A stretch of 64,000 bases of DNA, taken from QHXW01 sp963847515. Its GTDB lineage: Bacteria > Acidobacteriota > Terriglobia > Bryobacterales > Bryobacteraceae. The position numbers and the translations under genes were made by a program. The notes below the pieces were generated by a model. That model saw nothing but the letters and a program-made list of their open reading frames with translations, was not told where the DNA came from and searched no databases. This document shows positions 35,626-45,620 of this stretch, one piece after another. Positions within the stretch are counted from its first letter, which is position 1; the number at the start of each line of letters is the position of its first letter. The stretch is taken from assembly GCA_963847515.1 (NCBI GenBank), contig CAWKAA010000002.1, positions 186,001-250,000 on the forward strand, in the 5' to 3' direction.

Positions 35626-36996
35626 CTATAGCACTTCCTCGGACCAGTTCTCGAGCACCGCCTTCACCTTCCCGGTGAACTGGTCCGCCAACGCGCCGTC
35701 GATCAGGCGGTGGTCGAAGGTAAGCGACAGATAGCAGATCGACCGGATGGCAATCGCGTCATCGATCACAACCGGCGTTTTCTCCACGCTCCCGACTCCC
35801 AAAATGGCCACCTGCGGCTGGTTGATGACGGGCGTGGCGACGATGCTACCGAAACTGCCGAAGTTCGTGATGGAGAACGTGCCGCCTTGCACTTCGTCGG
35901 GCTTGAGCTGCCGCGATCGCGCCCGCGCTGCCAGATCCGCAATCGCCCGCTGCAGCCCGAGCACATTCTTCTCATCGGCATTGCGAATCACTGGAACGAT
36001 GAGGCCGTTCTCCAGCGCCACGGCAATTCCGACATTGATTTCGTTGTGGTACAGAATGTTGGTGCCTTCGATCGAGGCATTCACGACGGGAAACGCGCGC
36101 AGCCCCTCCACCGCGGCGCTCGTCACAAAAGGCAGATACGTGAGCGAGAGTCCGTAGCGCGCCTGAAAGTCCGCCTTCAGCCGCTCGCGCACCTTGGCCA
36201 CTCTGGTCATATCAACCTTGTGGATGGTGGTCACGTGCGCCGACGTGCGCTTGCTCATCACCATGTGCTCGGCGATCTTGATGCGCATAGCGCTCATAGG
36301 CTCAACGCGCACCTTGGCCGGCGTCGGCGCGGCAGGCGGCACGTAGTCCGCGGACGCTTTGGCCGGCGGAGCCGCTTGGGGTTTTGGCACGGTGGGCTGC
36401 GGGGTCGTTTGAGCCGGCGGAGCCGCCGCGCGCGCCGGCGCAGCCTGCTGCTGCGCCAGATACGCCTCGACATCCTGCTTGGTAATGCGCCCACCTGCGC
36501 CGGTGCCTTTCACCTGGCTCAAGTCGATGTTATTGTCGCGCGCCATCTTTCGCACCAACGGAGAAAGAGGGCCGGACACTTCACCCGGTTCGGCCTGCTC
36601 GACGACAGGTGCGGGAGCCTGCGGCGGTGGGGACGGGGGGGCGGGCGCCGCCGCAGCCGGCGGCTGTGGAGGTGGAGGCGCGGGAGCCGCTTCAGCCGGT
36701 GGAGGAGGAGCCGGTGCTGCCGCTGCCTTCGCGGAAGCCGCGGCGCGCGCCCCATTACCACCGCTCTCATCAATGCGCCCTACCACTGTATTGATTCCGA
36801 CGGTCTTCCCTTCCTCCACCAAGACCTCCGCCAGCGTTCCGGCGGCAGGCGACGGGATTTCCGTGTCTACTTTGTCGGTCGAGATCTCGAACAGCGGCTC
36901 ATCCCGCTCCACATGATCGCCGGGCTTCTTGCGCCACTTAGTCAGCGTCCCCTCTACAATGCTCTCGCCCATCTGGGGCATCACGACGTCAGTCAT
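35626..36996 (-). CDS. 2-oxoacid dehydrogenase E2 (dihydrolipoamide acyltransferase)
   Basis: Starts at ATG 36996 inside the last codons of lipB (8-bp overlap); 456 aa. Domain order: lipoyl domain (residues 1-76, lipoyl Lys42 in ISTDKVDTE), a long Ala/Pro linker, the E1/E3-binding domain (SPLVRKMARDNNIDLSQVKG), a second Ala/Pro linker, then the CAT domain ending with FDHRLIDGALADQF (catalytic His429). It transfers acyl groups to CoA in pyruvate, 2-oxoglutarate or branched-chain complexes. Which complex is not decided, because E1 genes are not in the window. It is transcribed after lpdA and lipB. Confidence 0.92.
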   Translation of the reverse strand: MTDVVMPQMGESIVEGTLTKWRKKPGDHVERDEPLFEISTDKVDTEIPSPAAGTLAEVLVEEGKTVGINTVVGRIDESGGNGARAAASAKAAAAPAPPPPAEAAPAPPPPQPPAAAAPAPPSPPPQAPAPVVEQAEPGEVSGPLSPLVRKMARDNNIDLSQVKGTGAGGRITKQDVEAYLAQQQAAPARAAAPPAQTTPQPTVPKPQAAPPAKASADYVPPAAPTPAKVRVEPMSAMRIKIAEHMVMSKRTSAHVTTIHKVDMTRVAKVRERLKADFQARYGLSLTYLPFVTSAAVEGLRAFPVVNASIEGTNILYHNEINVGIAVALENGLIVPVIRNADEKNVLGLQRAIADLAARARSRQLKPDEVQGGTFSITNFGSFGSIVATPVINQPQVAILGVGSVEKTPVVIDDAIAIRSICYLSLTFDHRLIDGALADQFTGKVKAVLENWSEEVL

Positions 36997-37684
36997 AGAT
37001 GAACTCTCCGGTTTCGACATTCGCGCTGGCTCTGGCCATGTCGCATGCAAACACGCGGCCGAAATGAAACACCAGCCGGTCGATCACATTTTCCCGCGCC
37101 GCGCCCGCGCCAAGGACAGCCATTGAAGTCACGGGCTTCACCAGACCGCAGGGCACAATGTACTGAAAGTAACTCAGATCGGTAGTGGCGTTGAGGGCGA
37201 ACCCGTGCGATGTCACCCACCGGCTGATGTGCACGCCGATGGCGGCGATCTTGGCGCCAGCCACCCAAACCCCGGTCATCCCCGGCTCGCGACCGGCCGT
37301 CAACCCAAAATCCGCCAGCGCATCGATGATCACCTGCTCGATGGCCCGCACATACGCCACCACATCGCGTTTCCACTCGCGCAAATCCAGAATCGGATAG
37401 CCCACAATCTGGCCGGGCCCATGATACGTGATGTCGCCGCCGCGGTCGGTAGGATGAAACGCCACGCCGGTACGCTCCAAGATCTCTTCGCGCGCCAGCA
37501 GATTCGCCATGTGCCCGTTACGGCCCAGCGTGATCGTGTGCGGATGCTCGACGATCAGAAACTGGTCTGGAATCTCGCCGCGCTTGCGCTGGTCCACCAG
37601 CGCGCGTTGCATTTCGAAGGCCTCCGCGTAGTCGATACGCCCGAGATCGCGCCAAGTACAACTACGCATGGACGATCCGCCCAC
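36989..37684 (-). CDS. lipB: Octanoyl-ACP:protein octanoyltransferase
   Basis: 231 aa from ATG 37684; the next ATG at 37669 is equally possible. LipB motifs: FLIVEHPHTITLGRNG, the RGGDITYHGPGQIVGYPI block, the conserved Lys in AGAKIAAIGVHI, and the catalytic Cys in YIVPCGLV. It moves octanoate from acyl-carrier protein to lipoyl domains, the first step of lipoate assembly. It lies between lpdA (59 bp apart) and E2 (overlapping), so it is ideally placed to lipoylate the E2 Lys42. No lipA in the window. Confidence 0.92.
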   Translation of the reverse strand: MGGSSMRSCTWRDLGRIDYAEAFEMQRALVDQRKRGEIPDQFLIVEHPHTITLGRNGHMANLLAREEILERTGVAFHPTDRGGDITYHGPGQIVGYPILDLREWKRDVVAYVRAIEQVIIDALADFGLTAGREPGMTGVWVAGAKIAAIGVHISRWVTSHGFALNATTDLSYFQYIVPCGLVKPVTSMAVLGAGAARENVIDRLVFHFGRVFACDMARASANVETGEFIYD

Positions 37685-37742
37685 TGTTCCGCTCCGTCAC
37701 CGTCGCGGCTCCGTAACGCCTTGCAAACGAACGGACGCTACC

Positions 37743-39146
37743 CTACGCATTGATCGCCAGACCGTACACGTTGTTAAACGCCTCACCCATCGCCTCATAA
37801 AGCGTGGGATGCGCGTGTATCGTGTGCATCATCGTCTCCACCGTGGCCTCCGCTTCCATCGCTGTCACGGCTTCGCCCAGCAATTCGAACGCCTGCGGCC
37901 CGATGATGTGTACTCCGAGAATCTCGCCGTGTGTTTCGTCGGCAACCACCTTGACGAACCCTTCGTGATTGCCCAGGATTGTGGCCTTGCTGTTGGCGGC
38001 GAACGGAAACTTGCCCACTTTGACCTTGTAGCCTTGGGCACGCGCCTGCGCCTCGGTTAGCCCAACACTGGCAATTCCCGGCTCGGTGTAAGTCGCGCCC
38101 GGGATGCGGTTGCGATTCACCGGCGTAGCGGGCTTTCCCGCCATGTGCGCCACCGCCACCATTCCCTGCATTGTGGCCACGTGCGCCAGTTGCGGTGTGC
38201 CCGCCACTACGTCACCGATGGCGTAAACGCCCGGCTCGGCAGTCTGCTGCCACTGGTTCACCTTCACGAAGCCGCGATCCAGCTCGATCTTGGTGTTTTC
38301 GATGCCCACGCGTTCGGTGTTCGGCTTGCGGCCCACGGCTACCAGCAGTTTCTCGGCCGCCAGATCCTCCTTCTTGCCGTTGCTCAGCGCGACACTGATC
38401 TTGCAGCAGCCATCCACGATCTCCACCTTCTCGACTTTGGCGCCCGTTTCGACGCGGATTTTGTTCTTGCGAAACACGCGTTCGAGTTCTTTCGAGATTT
38501 CCTCGTCCTCCACTGGCACGATCCGGGGCAACATCTCAAGCAGTGTCACCTGCGTGCCAAAGCGGCTGAAGACGGAAGCAAATTCGACACCGACCGCACC
38601 CGCGCCGATGATGGCCAGCGTCCGCGGAATCGCCGTGAGATTTAGAATCTCGATATTGGTCAGGATGCGCTCGCCGTCTGCTTTGAGCCCGGGAAGCATC
38701 CGCGCTTCCGATCCCGTCGCCAGCAGGATATTCTTCGCCTCGAGAGTTTGCGTCCCCTGCTCGCCCGTCACATCCACGCGACCGCCGCCCTTGAGGACGC
38801 CGTATCCCTTGATCCACTCGATTTTGTTCTTCTTCATCAGGAACTCGACGCCTTTGGCGTGCTTGGCGACGATTTTATTCTTTCGTTCGATCACTTTCGG
38901 ATAGTCGATGCGCGGTTTCTCGCAAAAAATCCCCTCTTCTTCCGAGTGCACGAAACGGTCCCAGACCTCCGCCGTGTGAAGCAAGGCCTTCGTGGGGATG
39001 CAGCCCACGTGGAGACACGCCCCCCCAAGCTTGGCGTCTTTTTCGATAATTGCGGTTTTCAGGCCGTACTGCGCGGCGCGCACTGCCGCCGAGTAACCGC
39101 CCGGACCACTGCCTATAACAATCAGATCGTAAGCCACTTTGTCCAT
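37743..39146 (-). CDS. lpdA: Dihydrolipoyl dehydrogenase (E3)
   Basis: The open frame starts at 39197 but ATG 39146 (MDKVAYDLIVIGSGPGGYSA) matches the family; 467 aa. FAD-binding GSGPGGYSAAVRAA, the redox disulfide in GGACLHVGCIPTKALL, the NAD-binding AIIGAGAVGVEFASVFSRFG, and the C-terminal HAHPTLYEAMGEA His-Glu pair are all present. It reoxidises the dihydrolipoyl group of E2. The usual Thr of GGTCLNVGC is Ala here, a tolerated change. It leads a unit with lipB and E2 on the same strand. Confidence 0.93.
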   Translation of the reverse strand: MDKVAYDLIVIGSGPGGYSAAVRAAQYGLKTAIIEKDAKLGGACLHVGCIPTKALLHTAEVWDRFVHSEEEGIFCEKPRIDYPKVIERKNKIVAKHAKGVEFLMKKNKIEWIKGYGVLKGGGRVDVTGEQGTQTLEAKNILLATGSEARMLPGLKADGERILTNIEILNLTAIPRTLAIIGAGAVGVEFASVFSRFGTQVTLLEMLPRIVPVEDEEISKELERVFRKNKIRVETGAKVEKVEIVDGCCKISVALSNGKKEDLAAEKLLVAVGRKPNTERVGIENTKIELDRGFVKVNQWQQTAEPGVYAIGDVVAGTPQLAHVATMQGMVAVAHMAGKPATPVNRNRIPGATYTEPGIASVGLTEAQARAQGYKVKVGKFPFAANSKATILGNHEGFVKVVADETHGEILGVHIIGPQAFELLGEAVTAMEAEATVETMMHTIHAHPTLYEAMGEAFNNVYGLAINA

Positions 39147-39201
39147 TCTACCTAGTCGGAATCCGCAACCGCGCGGCCTTCCGCACATCCCATACAATTA
39201 G

Positions 39202-40509
39202 ATGATGGTGCGATTCATCGCGCTTCTGGGACTTATGGCCGCGGCCACAGGCTTCGCACAGACGGCCGCTCCCAAAGCCGGCCGGAAAGCCGCCGCCAAG
39301 AAAGCGGATGCCCTCCAATGGCCCATCGAGAGCCTGTCCGTCGAGGGGAACCGAAACTTTACTTCCCAGCAAATCCTCGCCGTAGCCGGCCTCAAGGTCG
39401 GCCAAGTCGCCGGGAAGGCCGATTTCGATGCCGCGCGCGACCGGCTTGTGGCCACCGGCTGCTTTGAAACCGTCGGATACAAGTTCGCGGCTTCTAAGGA
39501 TTCGAGCGGCTATTCAGCGTCGTTCCAGGTTGTTGAAGTCTCCCCACTCTACCCGGTTCAGTTCGAAGGCCTGCCTGCCAAGCCGGCGGAAATTGCCGCA
39601 TGGCTCCAATCCAAAGACCCCATGTTCGCCCCCAAGCTTCCGCCCACCGCCGAATTGCTCACCCGCTATACCAAGCTGGTGCAGGACTACTTGGACGGCA
39701 AGAATCAGGACGAGAAGGTGCTCGGAAAGCTTATGCCGGTCGGTGTCAACGATTTCGCCATCGTCTTCCGCTCCGCGCGAGCGCTCCCCACCATCGCCCA
39801 AGTGAAATTCACCGGCAACCAAGCACTGCCTACCACTCTGTTGCAAAACAAACTCGCCGAAGTCGCCTTCGGTTTCCCCTATACTGAGGCAGGCTTTCGC
39901 ACGCTGCTGGATAACGCGATCCGGCCGCTCTATGACGCGCACGGCCGGGTCCGCGTCGCTTTTACAAAGATCACCACCGAGCGCGCCGTAGACGTGAACG
40001 GCATCGCGATTACTGTTGCCGTTGATGAAGGTCCGGAGTTCAAGCTGGGCCAAGTGAAATTCACCGGCAACTACGCCTCCAAGAGCACCGAACTGCTCAA
40101 GATCGGCAAGTTTCAGACCGGCGAGGTTGCCAATTTCGAAGGCGTTTATCAAGGGCTCGAGCGCATCAAGAAGCGCATGCTGCGCCAGGGCTATCTGCGC
40201 GCGCAAACCAGTATCGAGCGCACGATCCACGACAAAACCAAGTTGGTGGATCTTACCATCCGCATCGACGAAGGCCCGCAATTCAGCTTCGGCAAGCTGT
40301 CCATCGAGGGCCTGGATTTGAACGGTGAGGCCGCCGTCAAGAAACTCTGGGGCCTCCAGCCCGGCAAGCCATTCGACGCCGATTACCCCGATTACTTTCT
40401 GAACCGCGTCCGTGAACAGGGCCTCTTTGAAAATCTGCACAAGACCAAGGCCGTAACAAAAATGGACGAACAGAACCACCAGGTCGACGTCACGTTGCAG
40501 TTCGGTTAA
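39202..40509 (+). CDS. POTRA-repeat protein without a beta-barrel, exported
   Basis: 435 aa with a signal peptide (FIALLGLMAAATGFAQ). Four POTRA-like units follow: about residues 45-115 (IESLSVEGNRNFTSQQILAV), 190-270 (IAQVKFTGNQALPTTLLQNK), 280-360 (LGQVKFTGNYASKSTELLKI), and 365-435 (FGKLSIEGLDLNGEAAVKKL). BamA and TamA carry such domains ahead of a 16-strand barrel, but this protein stops where the barrel would begin. It may be a soluble periplasmic chaperone or partner of an Omp85 protein (inference). It converges on trmJ (4-bp overlap of ends). Confidence 0.78.
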   Translation: MMVRFIALLGLMAAATGFAQTAAPKAGRKAAAKKADALQWPIESLSVEGNRNFTSQQILAVAGLKVGQVAGKADFDAARDRLVATGCFETVGYKFAASKDSSGYSASFQVVEVSPLYPVQFEGLPAKPAEIAAWLQSKDPMFAPKLPPTAELLTRYTKLVQDYLDGKNQDEKVLGKLMPVGVNDFAIVFRSARALPTIAQVKFTGNQALPTTLLQNKLAEVAFGFPYTEAGFRTLLDNAIRPLYDAHGRVRVAFTKITTERAVDVNGIAITVAVDEGPEFKLGQVKFTGNYASKSTELLKIGKFQTGEVANFEGVYQGLERIKKRMLRQGYLRAQTSIERTIHDKTKLVDLTIRIDEGPQFSFGKLSIEGLDLNGEAAVKKLWGLQPGKPFDADYPDYFLNRVREQGLFENLHKTKAVTKMDEQNHQVDVTLQFG

Positions 40510-41279
40510 TCCCGGTGGGGCGTACGCCCTCGGTCTGCCTTGGTCACCGCCTGGCCGATCTTCCACAAAATCTGCCGCAACATGCCCAGCACAACCGGAG
40601 CATCGCGCGCGCTTACTTCCAGCCTCCGCACTAGGCGCCGTACTTTGTTCTCGGCGGACACCGCTGTGACTGGATTTATGTAGCCGCTGCGCTCGAGGAC
40701 CTCCAGCAGCAGGCGTGTGATCTGCTCGGTATCGCCGGCCGATGCCGGCTTGGGTGTCCGTGCCGGCGCCGCCGGCGGATCGAGCTCATGGCGCGACAGC
40801 TCATACAGGCAGACCGCCACCGCCTGCCCCAGATTCATGGAATGCTGGCGGTCCGCCGTCGCAATGCGCATCAGCCAGTGGCAATGCGCGAGATCTTCAT
40901 TGCTCAGGCCGAACTTTTCCGATCCAAACAACAGTGCCGCGGGTCCCGATTGTAGTTGCGCACGTATCAGCGGCGCGCCCTGTTCCAGCCGGTGCAGAGT
41001 GTGCGCCAGGCCCCGGTGCCCAATCGACGTGGTGCCGACCACTAGATTGCAATCGGCTACGGCATCCGCCACTGATGGGAACTCTTCCGCCGATTCCAGA
41101 ATCTCGCGCGCCCCAATGGCCGACCGCGCCTCGCGAAACGCGACCTCATAAGGATTGACTAGCCGCAGCCGCGAGAACCCCAAGTTGAACATGGCACGCG
41201 CGGCAGCCCCGATGTTCAACGGATTGCGCGGCGAAACCAGGACCACGCGAAGGTTGTCGAGAGCGGCGGCCAAGTTCAT
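40506..41279 (-). CDS. trmJ: tRNA 2'-O-methyltransferase, TrmJ-like (SPOUT family)
   Basis: 257 aa. SPOUT motifs: VLVSPRNPLNIGAAARAMFN at the N-terminus, ALLFGSEKFGLSNEDL, and SMNLGQAVAVCLYELSRHE at the trefoil knot. The order and wording fit TrmJ, which methylates nucleotide 32 of certain tRNAs. Residues 170-257 form the usual C-terminal extension. The substrate base (Cm32/Um32) is inferred. The gene ends overlapping the convergent POTRA gene by 4 bp. Confidence 0.87.
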   Translation of the reverse strand: MNLAAALDNLRVVLVSPRNPLNIGAAARAMFNLGFSRLRLVNPYEVAFREARSAIGAREILESAEEFPSVADAVADCNLVVGTTSIGHRGLAHTLHRLEQGAPLIRAQLQSGPAALLFGSEKFGLSNEDLAHCHWLMRIATADRQHSMNLGQAVAVCLYELSRHELDPPAAPARTPKPASAGDTEQITRLLLEVLERSGYINPVTAVSAENKVRRLVRRLEVSARDAPVVLGMLRQILWKIGQAVTKADRGRTPHRD

Positions 41280-41283
41280 GCAG

Positions 41284-41369
41284 TTAACGCACCGTGTCCA
41301 GGTCGCTCAGCGTCATTCGCTGCTGGGCCTTAACCGCACATCCGCGCCGGGAACGCGCGGCAGCTTCAC
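41284..41369 (-). pseudogene. HicA-type toxin remnant
   Basis: A GTG at 41369 overlaps the stop of the HicB-like gene (GTGA) and reads VKLPRVPGADVRLRPSSE then stop at 41313. The first ten residues match the start of YcfA/HicA toxins (KLPRVSG-like). The last bases in another frame read MTLSDLDTVR and stop at 41284. The double-stranded RNA-binding core with the catalytic His is missing. It looks like an internally deleted toxin gene. Short length keeps this tentative. Confidence 0.4.
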
Positions 41370-41590
41370 GCCTGGACCAGGATCGGATCGTTTACAAGGT
41401 GGAGACGGATGCGGTGCGGAGCCGTGCCGTCGTCGAAGTGGGCCGCAATAGCCTCAGTGACTTGCCGCTGCAGATCGCATAAGTCTTGCCCCTGCGTGGT
41501 AATCCCGCCAGAGACGTCCGGAGCGTCCCAGGATGCTACCAGCAAGCCGGATTCCTCGTCGTGCTGGACCTGAAGCGTAATTTCGTCCAT
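41366..41590 (-). CDS. HicB-like antitoxin-type protein
   Basis: 74 aa: MDEITLQVQHDEESGLLVAS, with a RNase-H-like HicB beginning and DLCDLQRQVTEAIAAHF plus a basic IRLHLVNDPI end. The family pairs with HicA toxins, which it neutralises by binding. The partner downstream is vestigial, so this would be an orphan antitoxin or a repressor without a toxin. It is shorter than HicB with a C-terminal DNA-binding domain, so direct autoregulation is doubtful. Confidence 0.6.
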   Translation of the reverse strand: MDEITLQVQHDEESGLLVASWDAPDVSGGITTQGQDLCDLQRQVTEAIAAHFDDGTAPHRIRLHLVNDPILVQA

Positions 41591-41701
41591 TAACTCTAAC
41601 GCTAGCCCGACCTGAGCGGCCGGTCAAGTCGTAGGCTCACGATCCCACGCCAATACCGATCTTGAGCCCAGTCACACCCTGCCCCAAAAAAAATCTGCTA
41701 A

Positions 41702-41727
41702 AAAACAATTTACACTTTTATTGTTTT
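41702..41727. repeat. 8-bp inverted repeat overlapping the IS630 promoter
   Basis: AAAACAAT (41702-41709) and ATTGTTTT (41720-41727) are perfect inverted copies separated by 10 bp. They overlap the -35 box and spacer of the putative promoter. They could be an operator for the encoded helix-turn-helix protein or part of the IS end. Confidence 0.5.
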
Positions 41728-41737
41728 GCGTTATGAT
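41709..41737 (+). promoter_or_regulatory. Sigma-70-like promoter upstream of IS630-like remnant
   Basis: TTTACA (41709-41714), 17-bp spacer, TATGAT (41732-41737). The -10 is 35 bp before the ATG at 41773. The region is A/T-rich in an otherwise GC-rich sequence, as in many IS promoters. Confidence 0.5.
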
Positions 41738-41772
41738 TGCTACGCTCTGGCCAATCAACTTACCGCGTGCCT

Positions 41773-42190
41773 ATGGATATAGCCGCTCAGATCTCCTTAA
41801 ATCGTGAGGAGATGGAACAGAGACGTCTCGAGGCAGCGCAGGATCTCCTCAACGGCCTCTCTCAATCAAAAGTTGCACGCAAATTTTCCGTCAGCCGCAC
41901 TACCGCTTCGCGGTGGTATCGCGCGCTGGCAAACAAAGGGGTCGATTCGCTCAAGCGCCGCAAGGCTACCGGGCGGCCCAGCCGCCTCACGCGGGAGCAA
42001 CTGCGATCGCGTAGCCCAAATCTATCGCGAGCGTCCCATGGCGTTTGGCTTCCGCGACGATCACTGGACCACGTCACGCATGGCCGCCGTCATCGAGAGC
42101 CCAGTTCGGCGTGCACTACGACCGCGATCACGTCGGTCGCCTGCTTTATAAGTTGGGTTTGCGCGAGCGGAAGCCGCGGACCCGGCATAA
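41773..42190 (+). pseudogene. IS630-family transposase N-terminal remnant, frameshifted and truncated
   Basis: From ATG 41773 the text GLSQSKVARKFSVSRTTASR and WYRALANKGVDSLKRRKATG is the IS630-type helix-turn-helix. Frame then shifts near 42005 (VAQIYRERPMAFGFRDDHWT) and near 42100 (FGVHYDRDHVGRLLYKLGLR). The sequence stops resembling IS630 near 42190, just before the 3' end of the convergent mutase gene (42206), so the whole DDE domain is missing. This is a dead element. Confidence 0.75.
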
Positions 42191-42205
42191 CGTGGTGGCA
42201 GCGCC

Positions 42206-43709
<1,504 letters not shown>

Positions 43710-43713
<4 letters not shown>

Positions 43714-43988
43714 GATCGGGAGATCTTGCGGGCACGGCGAAAAGACGAGATGCCGTATCCGGCCATGATCGCGACAAACGCGACCGTCAGGATGAGCCGG
43801 ACCAGGCTGCCTCCTCCCGCGTCCAGGTCGCGAAGCGTCCGCAGGCCCGATGGGATCGGAATCGCCGCCAGCGCCAGGAATAGGAATCCGATGACTTCGT
43901 GCCATAGCGTACGGGCCGGCTTCGCCACCGCAGGCACGACATGACGGACAAATTGATAACCTTGGTGGATCAGGCTGGGTTTAGCCAC
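43710..43988 (-). CDS. Small membrane protein coupled to the mutase gene
   Basis: 92 aa if started at GTG 43988; the frame is open to 44078 and no start has a clear Shine-Dalgarno. Two hydrophobic segments are visible (IGFLFLALAAIPIPS and VRLILTVAFVAIMAGYG), with a basic end (SSFRRARKISRS). The stop overlaps the mutase GTG start (GTGA). It is one of the few genes in this damaged stretch without an indel. Family not recognised. Confidence 0.55.
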
Positions 43989-44258
43989 CTTTCCATGGTA
44001 GCAAAGGGGGTTAACAGCATCTGTATCCAAAAGATTGGGCTGGGCCGTCATCCGATGACTTACCCCGTTCGTAAGCACTAATGTATCAGTACTTTTTTGC
44101 CGATAAAGACTTGTGAAGCGTACTGCCCTCCACTACAATCTAAGCGAGTGTGGGGCCGTTGACACTTGGGATTTAACTAATTCTGGAACGCTTAGGACCG
44201 CAGGCGCATCCAGATAGACGGGAGCTCCAGACCCTGGCTTTGGAGAAAGGGGCTGATT

Positions 44259-44571
44259 TTGGAAGAGCGTCTTGAAAGCCTAATGCAGGAACTGGGGAAC
44301 GCGATTAACGATTCGTTGTCGGACTCCGATCGCATCGCCGAAGCAATCGGCGAGATCAAGCAGGCTGGTTACGACGTGTTCCTGGTGCTCGAGGCCACTA
44401 TCGGTTTTAACAAGCGCGACGAAGACGGCGATCCGGCTGAAGATGCAACAAGAGGGGACGCCCGCCGAAGTGAAGCACACTTTCGAGTCCACTGGGAAGA
44501 TCAAGTTCACCAGCCAGGACCAGCGCTTTTTGCGCGCGCTCAAGATCGCCGTGGACGAAGAAGCGAAGTAA
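44259..44571 (+). pseudogene. Small conserved-type hypothetical gene with one frameshift
   Basis: A TTG start at 44259 behind GAGAAAGGGG gives LESLMQELGNAINDSLSDSD and GYDVFLVLEATIGFNKRDED. After about 44440 the sensible frame moves to KMQQEGTPAEVKHTFESTGK and DQRFLRALKIAVDEEAK with stop TAA at 44569. Joined length is about 104 aa; soluble, acidic, helical N-terminus. No function recognised. One base restores the frame. Confidence 0.6.
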
Positions 44572-44584
44572 CAACCTTCGTCCG

Positions 44585-45620
44585 CTAGATCAGCAATCCT
44601 TGATACACGTTCCAGGTTTGTTCCGCCGCTTTTTGCCAACTGAATCCCGCTCACCCGATCCAATCCTCGCGCAATCAACTGCTCCGCTAGCGCCTCGTCG
44701 CCCATCAATCGGTTCAAGCCCACGGCGATCGCCTCGACGTCTTCCGGATCCACCAGCAGCGCGGCATCTCCACAAACCTCCGGCAATGCCGCGCGGTTTG
44801 CCGCCAGGACGGGTACACCCGCGGCCATGGCCTCGAGTACCGGCATGCCGAAGCCCTCGTCCAGGGAAGGGAATGCGAAAACGCGCGCACGGCCGTACCA
44901 GCGTCGCCAGCATGTCACTCGTGATATAACCCAGCACCTGGATATCCCCGCGGCGCGGGCTCGATTCGATGCGCGCCAAAGATTTCGCCGGCGCCGTGGC
45001 CCGCCGATCCCGCAAGCACCAGCTTCCACCCCCGTGGCGTGCGCTCGAATGCCTCCACCAGGCGCGAGATATTTTTGCGCTGTTGGATCGCGCCCACGTT
45101 GAGCACGATGTTTTCGCGCTTCACGGACCCCGGCAACCGCCCAGCCGGTTCGCGCCATGATGCACCACGTGCAGGCGGGCCTGCTCCACCCCAACAGTTC
45201 CTTCACCTGCCGCGCAGTGAAATCGGAAACCGCGATGATAGCGTCCGATTCGGCGGCGGCCCGGCGCGCCTGCTCTGCGAATCGCCGGCGGAAATCCGGC
45301 GTCGAATAGTCGCCGGTCAACACGAACAGGTCGTGAAACGTGGACACTGTCTTGCGAAATCGGATCTCCGGCAGCCTCTGGTTCAGGCCGTGGAAAAAAT
45401 CGCGCGCGCGCGGAAACAGCGGCTCGTAAAGCAACGCGCGCCGGGCGTTGCGCGGAAGCGCGGCACGGAAGGAACGAAGATAGCGGTGAGGGCGGTAGCA
45501 GAATTCAAAGCGCTCTTCAGGGTGCGCGGTAGCCAGCCCGCGCAGCAGTTCGCGCGAATAGACCCCTACCCCGGAGAGATTCTCTCCCACGCTGTAGGTG
45601 GCGTCGAGCGCGATTTTCAA
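44585..45620 (-). pseudogene. Family 1-type glycosyltransferase (GT4), four frameshifts
   Basis: Starts MKIALDATYSVGENLSGVGV and continues with the GT4 acceptor half (TVSTFHDLFVLTGDYSTPDF and SDAIIAVSDFTARQVKELLG). Frame shifts near 45150 (ENIVLNVGAIQQRKNISRLV), 44965 (GDIQVLGYITSDMLATLV), 44890 (FAFPSLDEGFGMPVLEAMAA, the EX7E donor motif) and 44650 (SWQKAAEQTWNVYQGLLI then stop). About 345 aa when joined. It would transfer a sugar from a nucleotide donor in cell-surface polysaccharide synthesis. The start ATG overlaps the stop of the upstream regulator gene. Confidence 0.8.

Noticed and set aside
35710..37002. Long plus-strand frame opposite the E2 gene
   Set aside because: High-GC codon bias and Ala/Pro linker of E2 keep the opposite frame open; it is His/Arg-rich with no protein-like family text.
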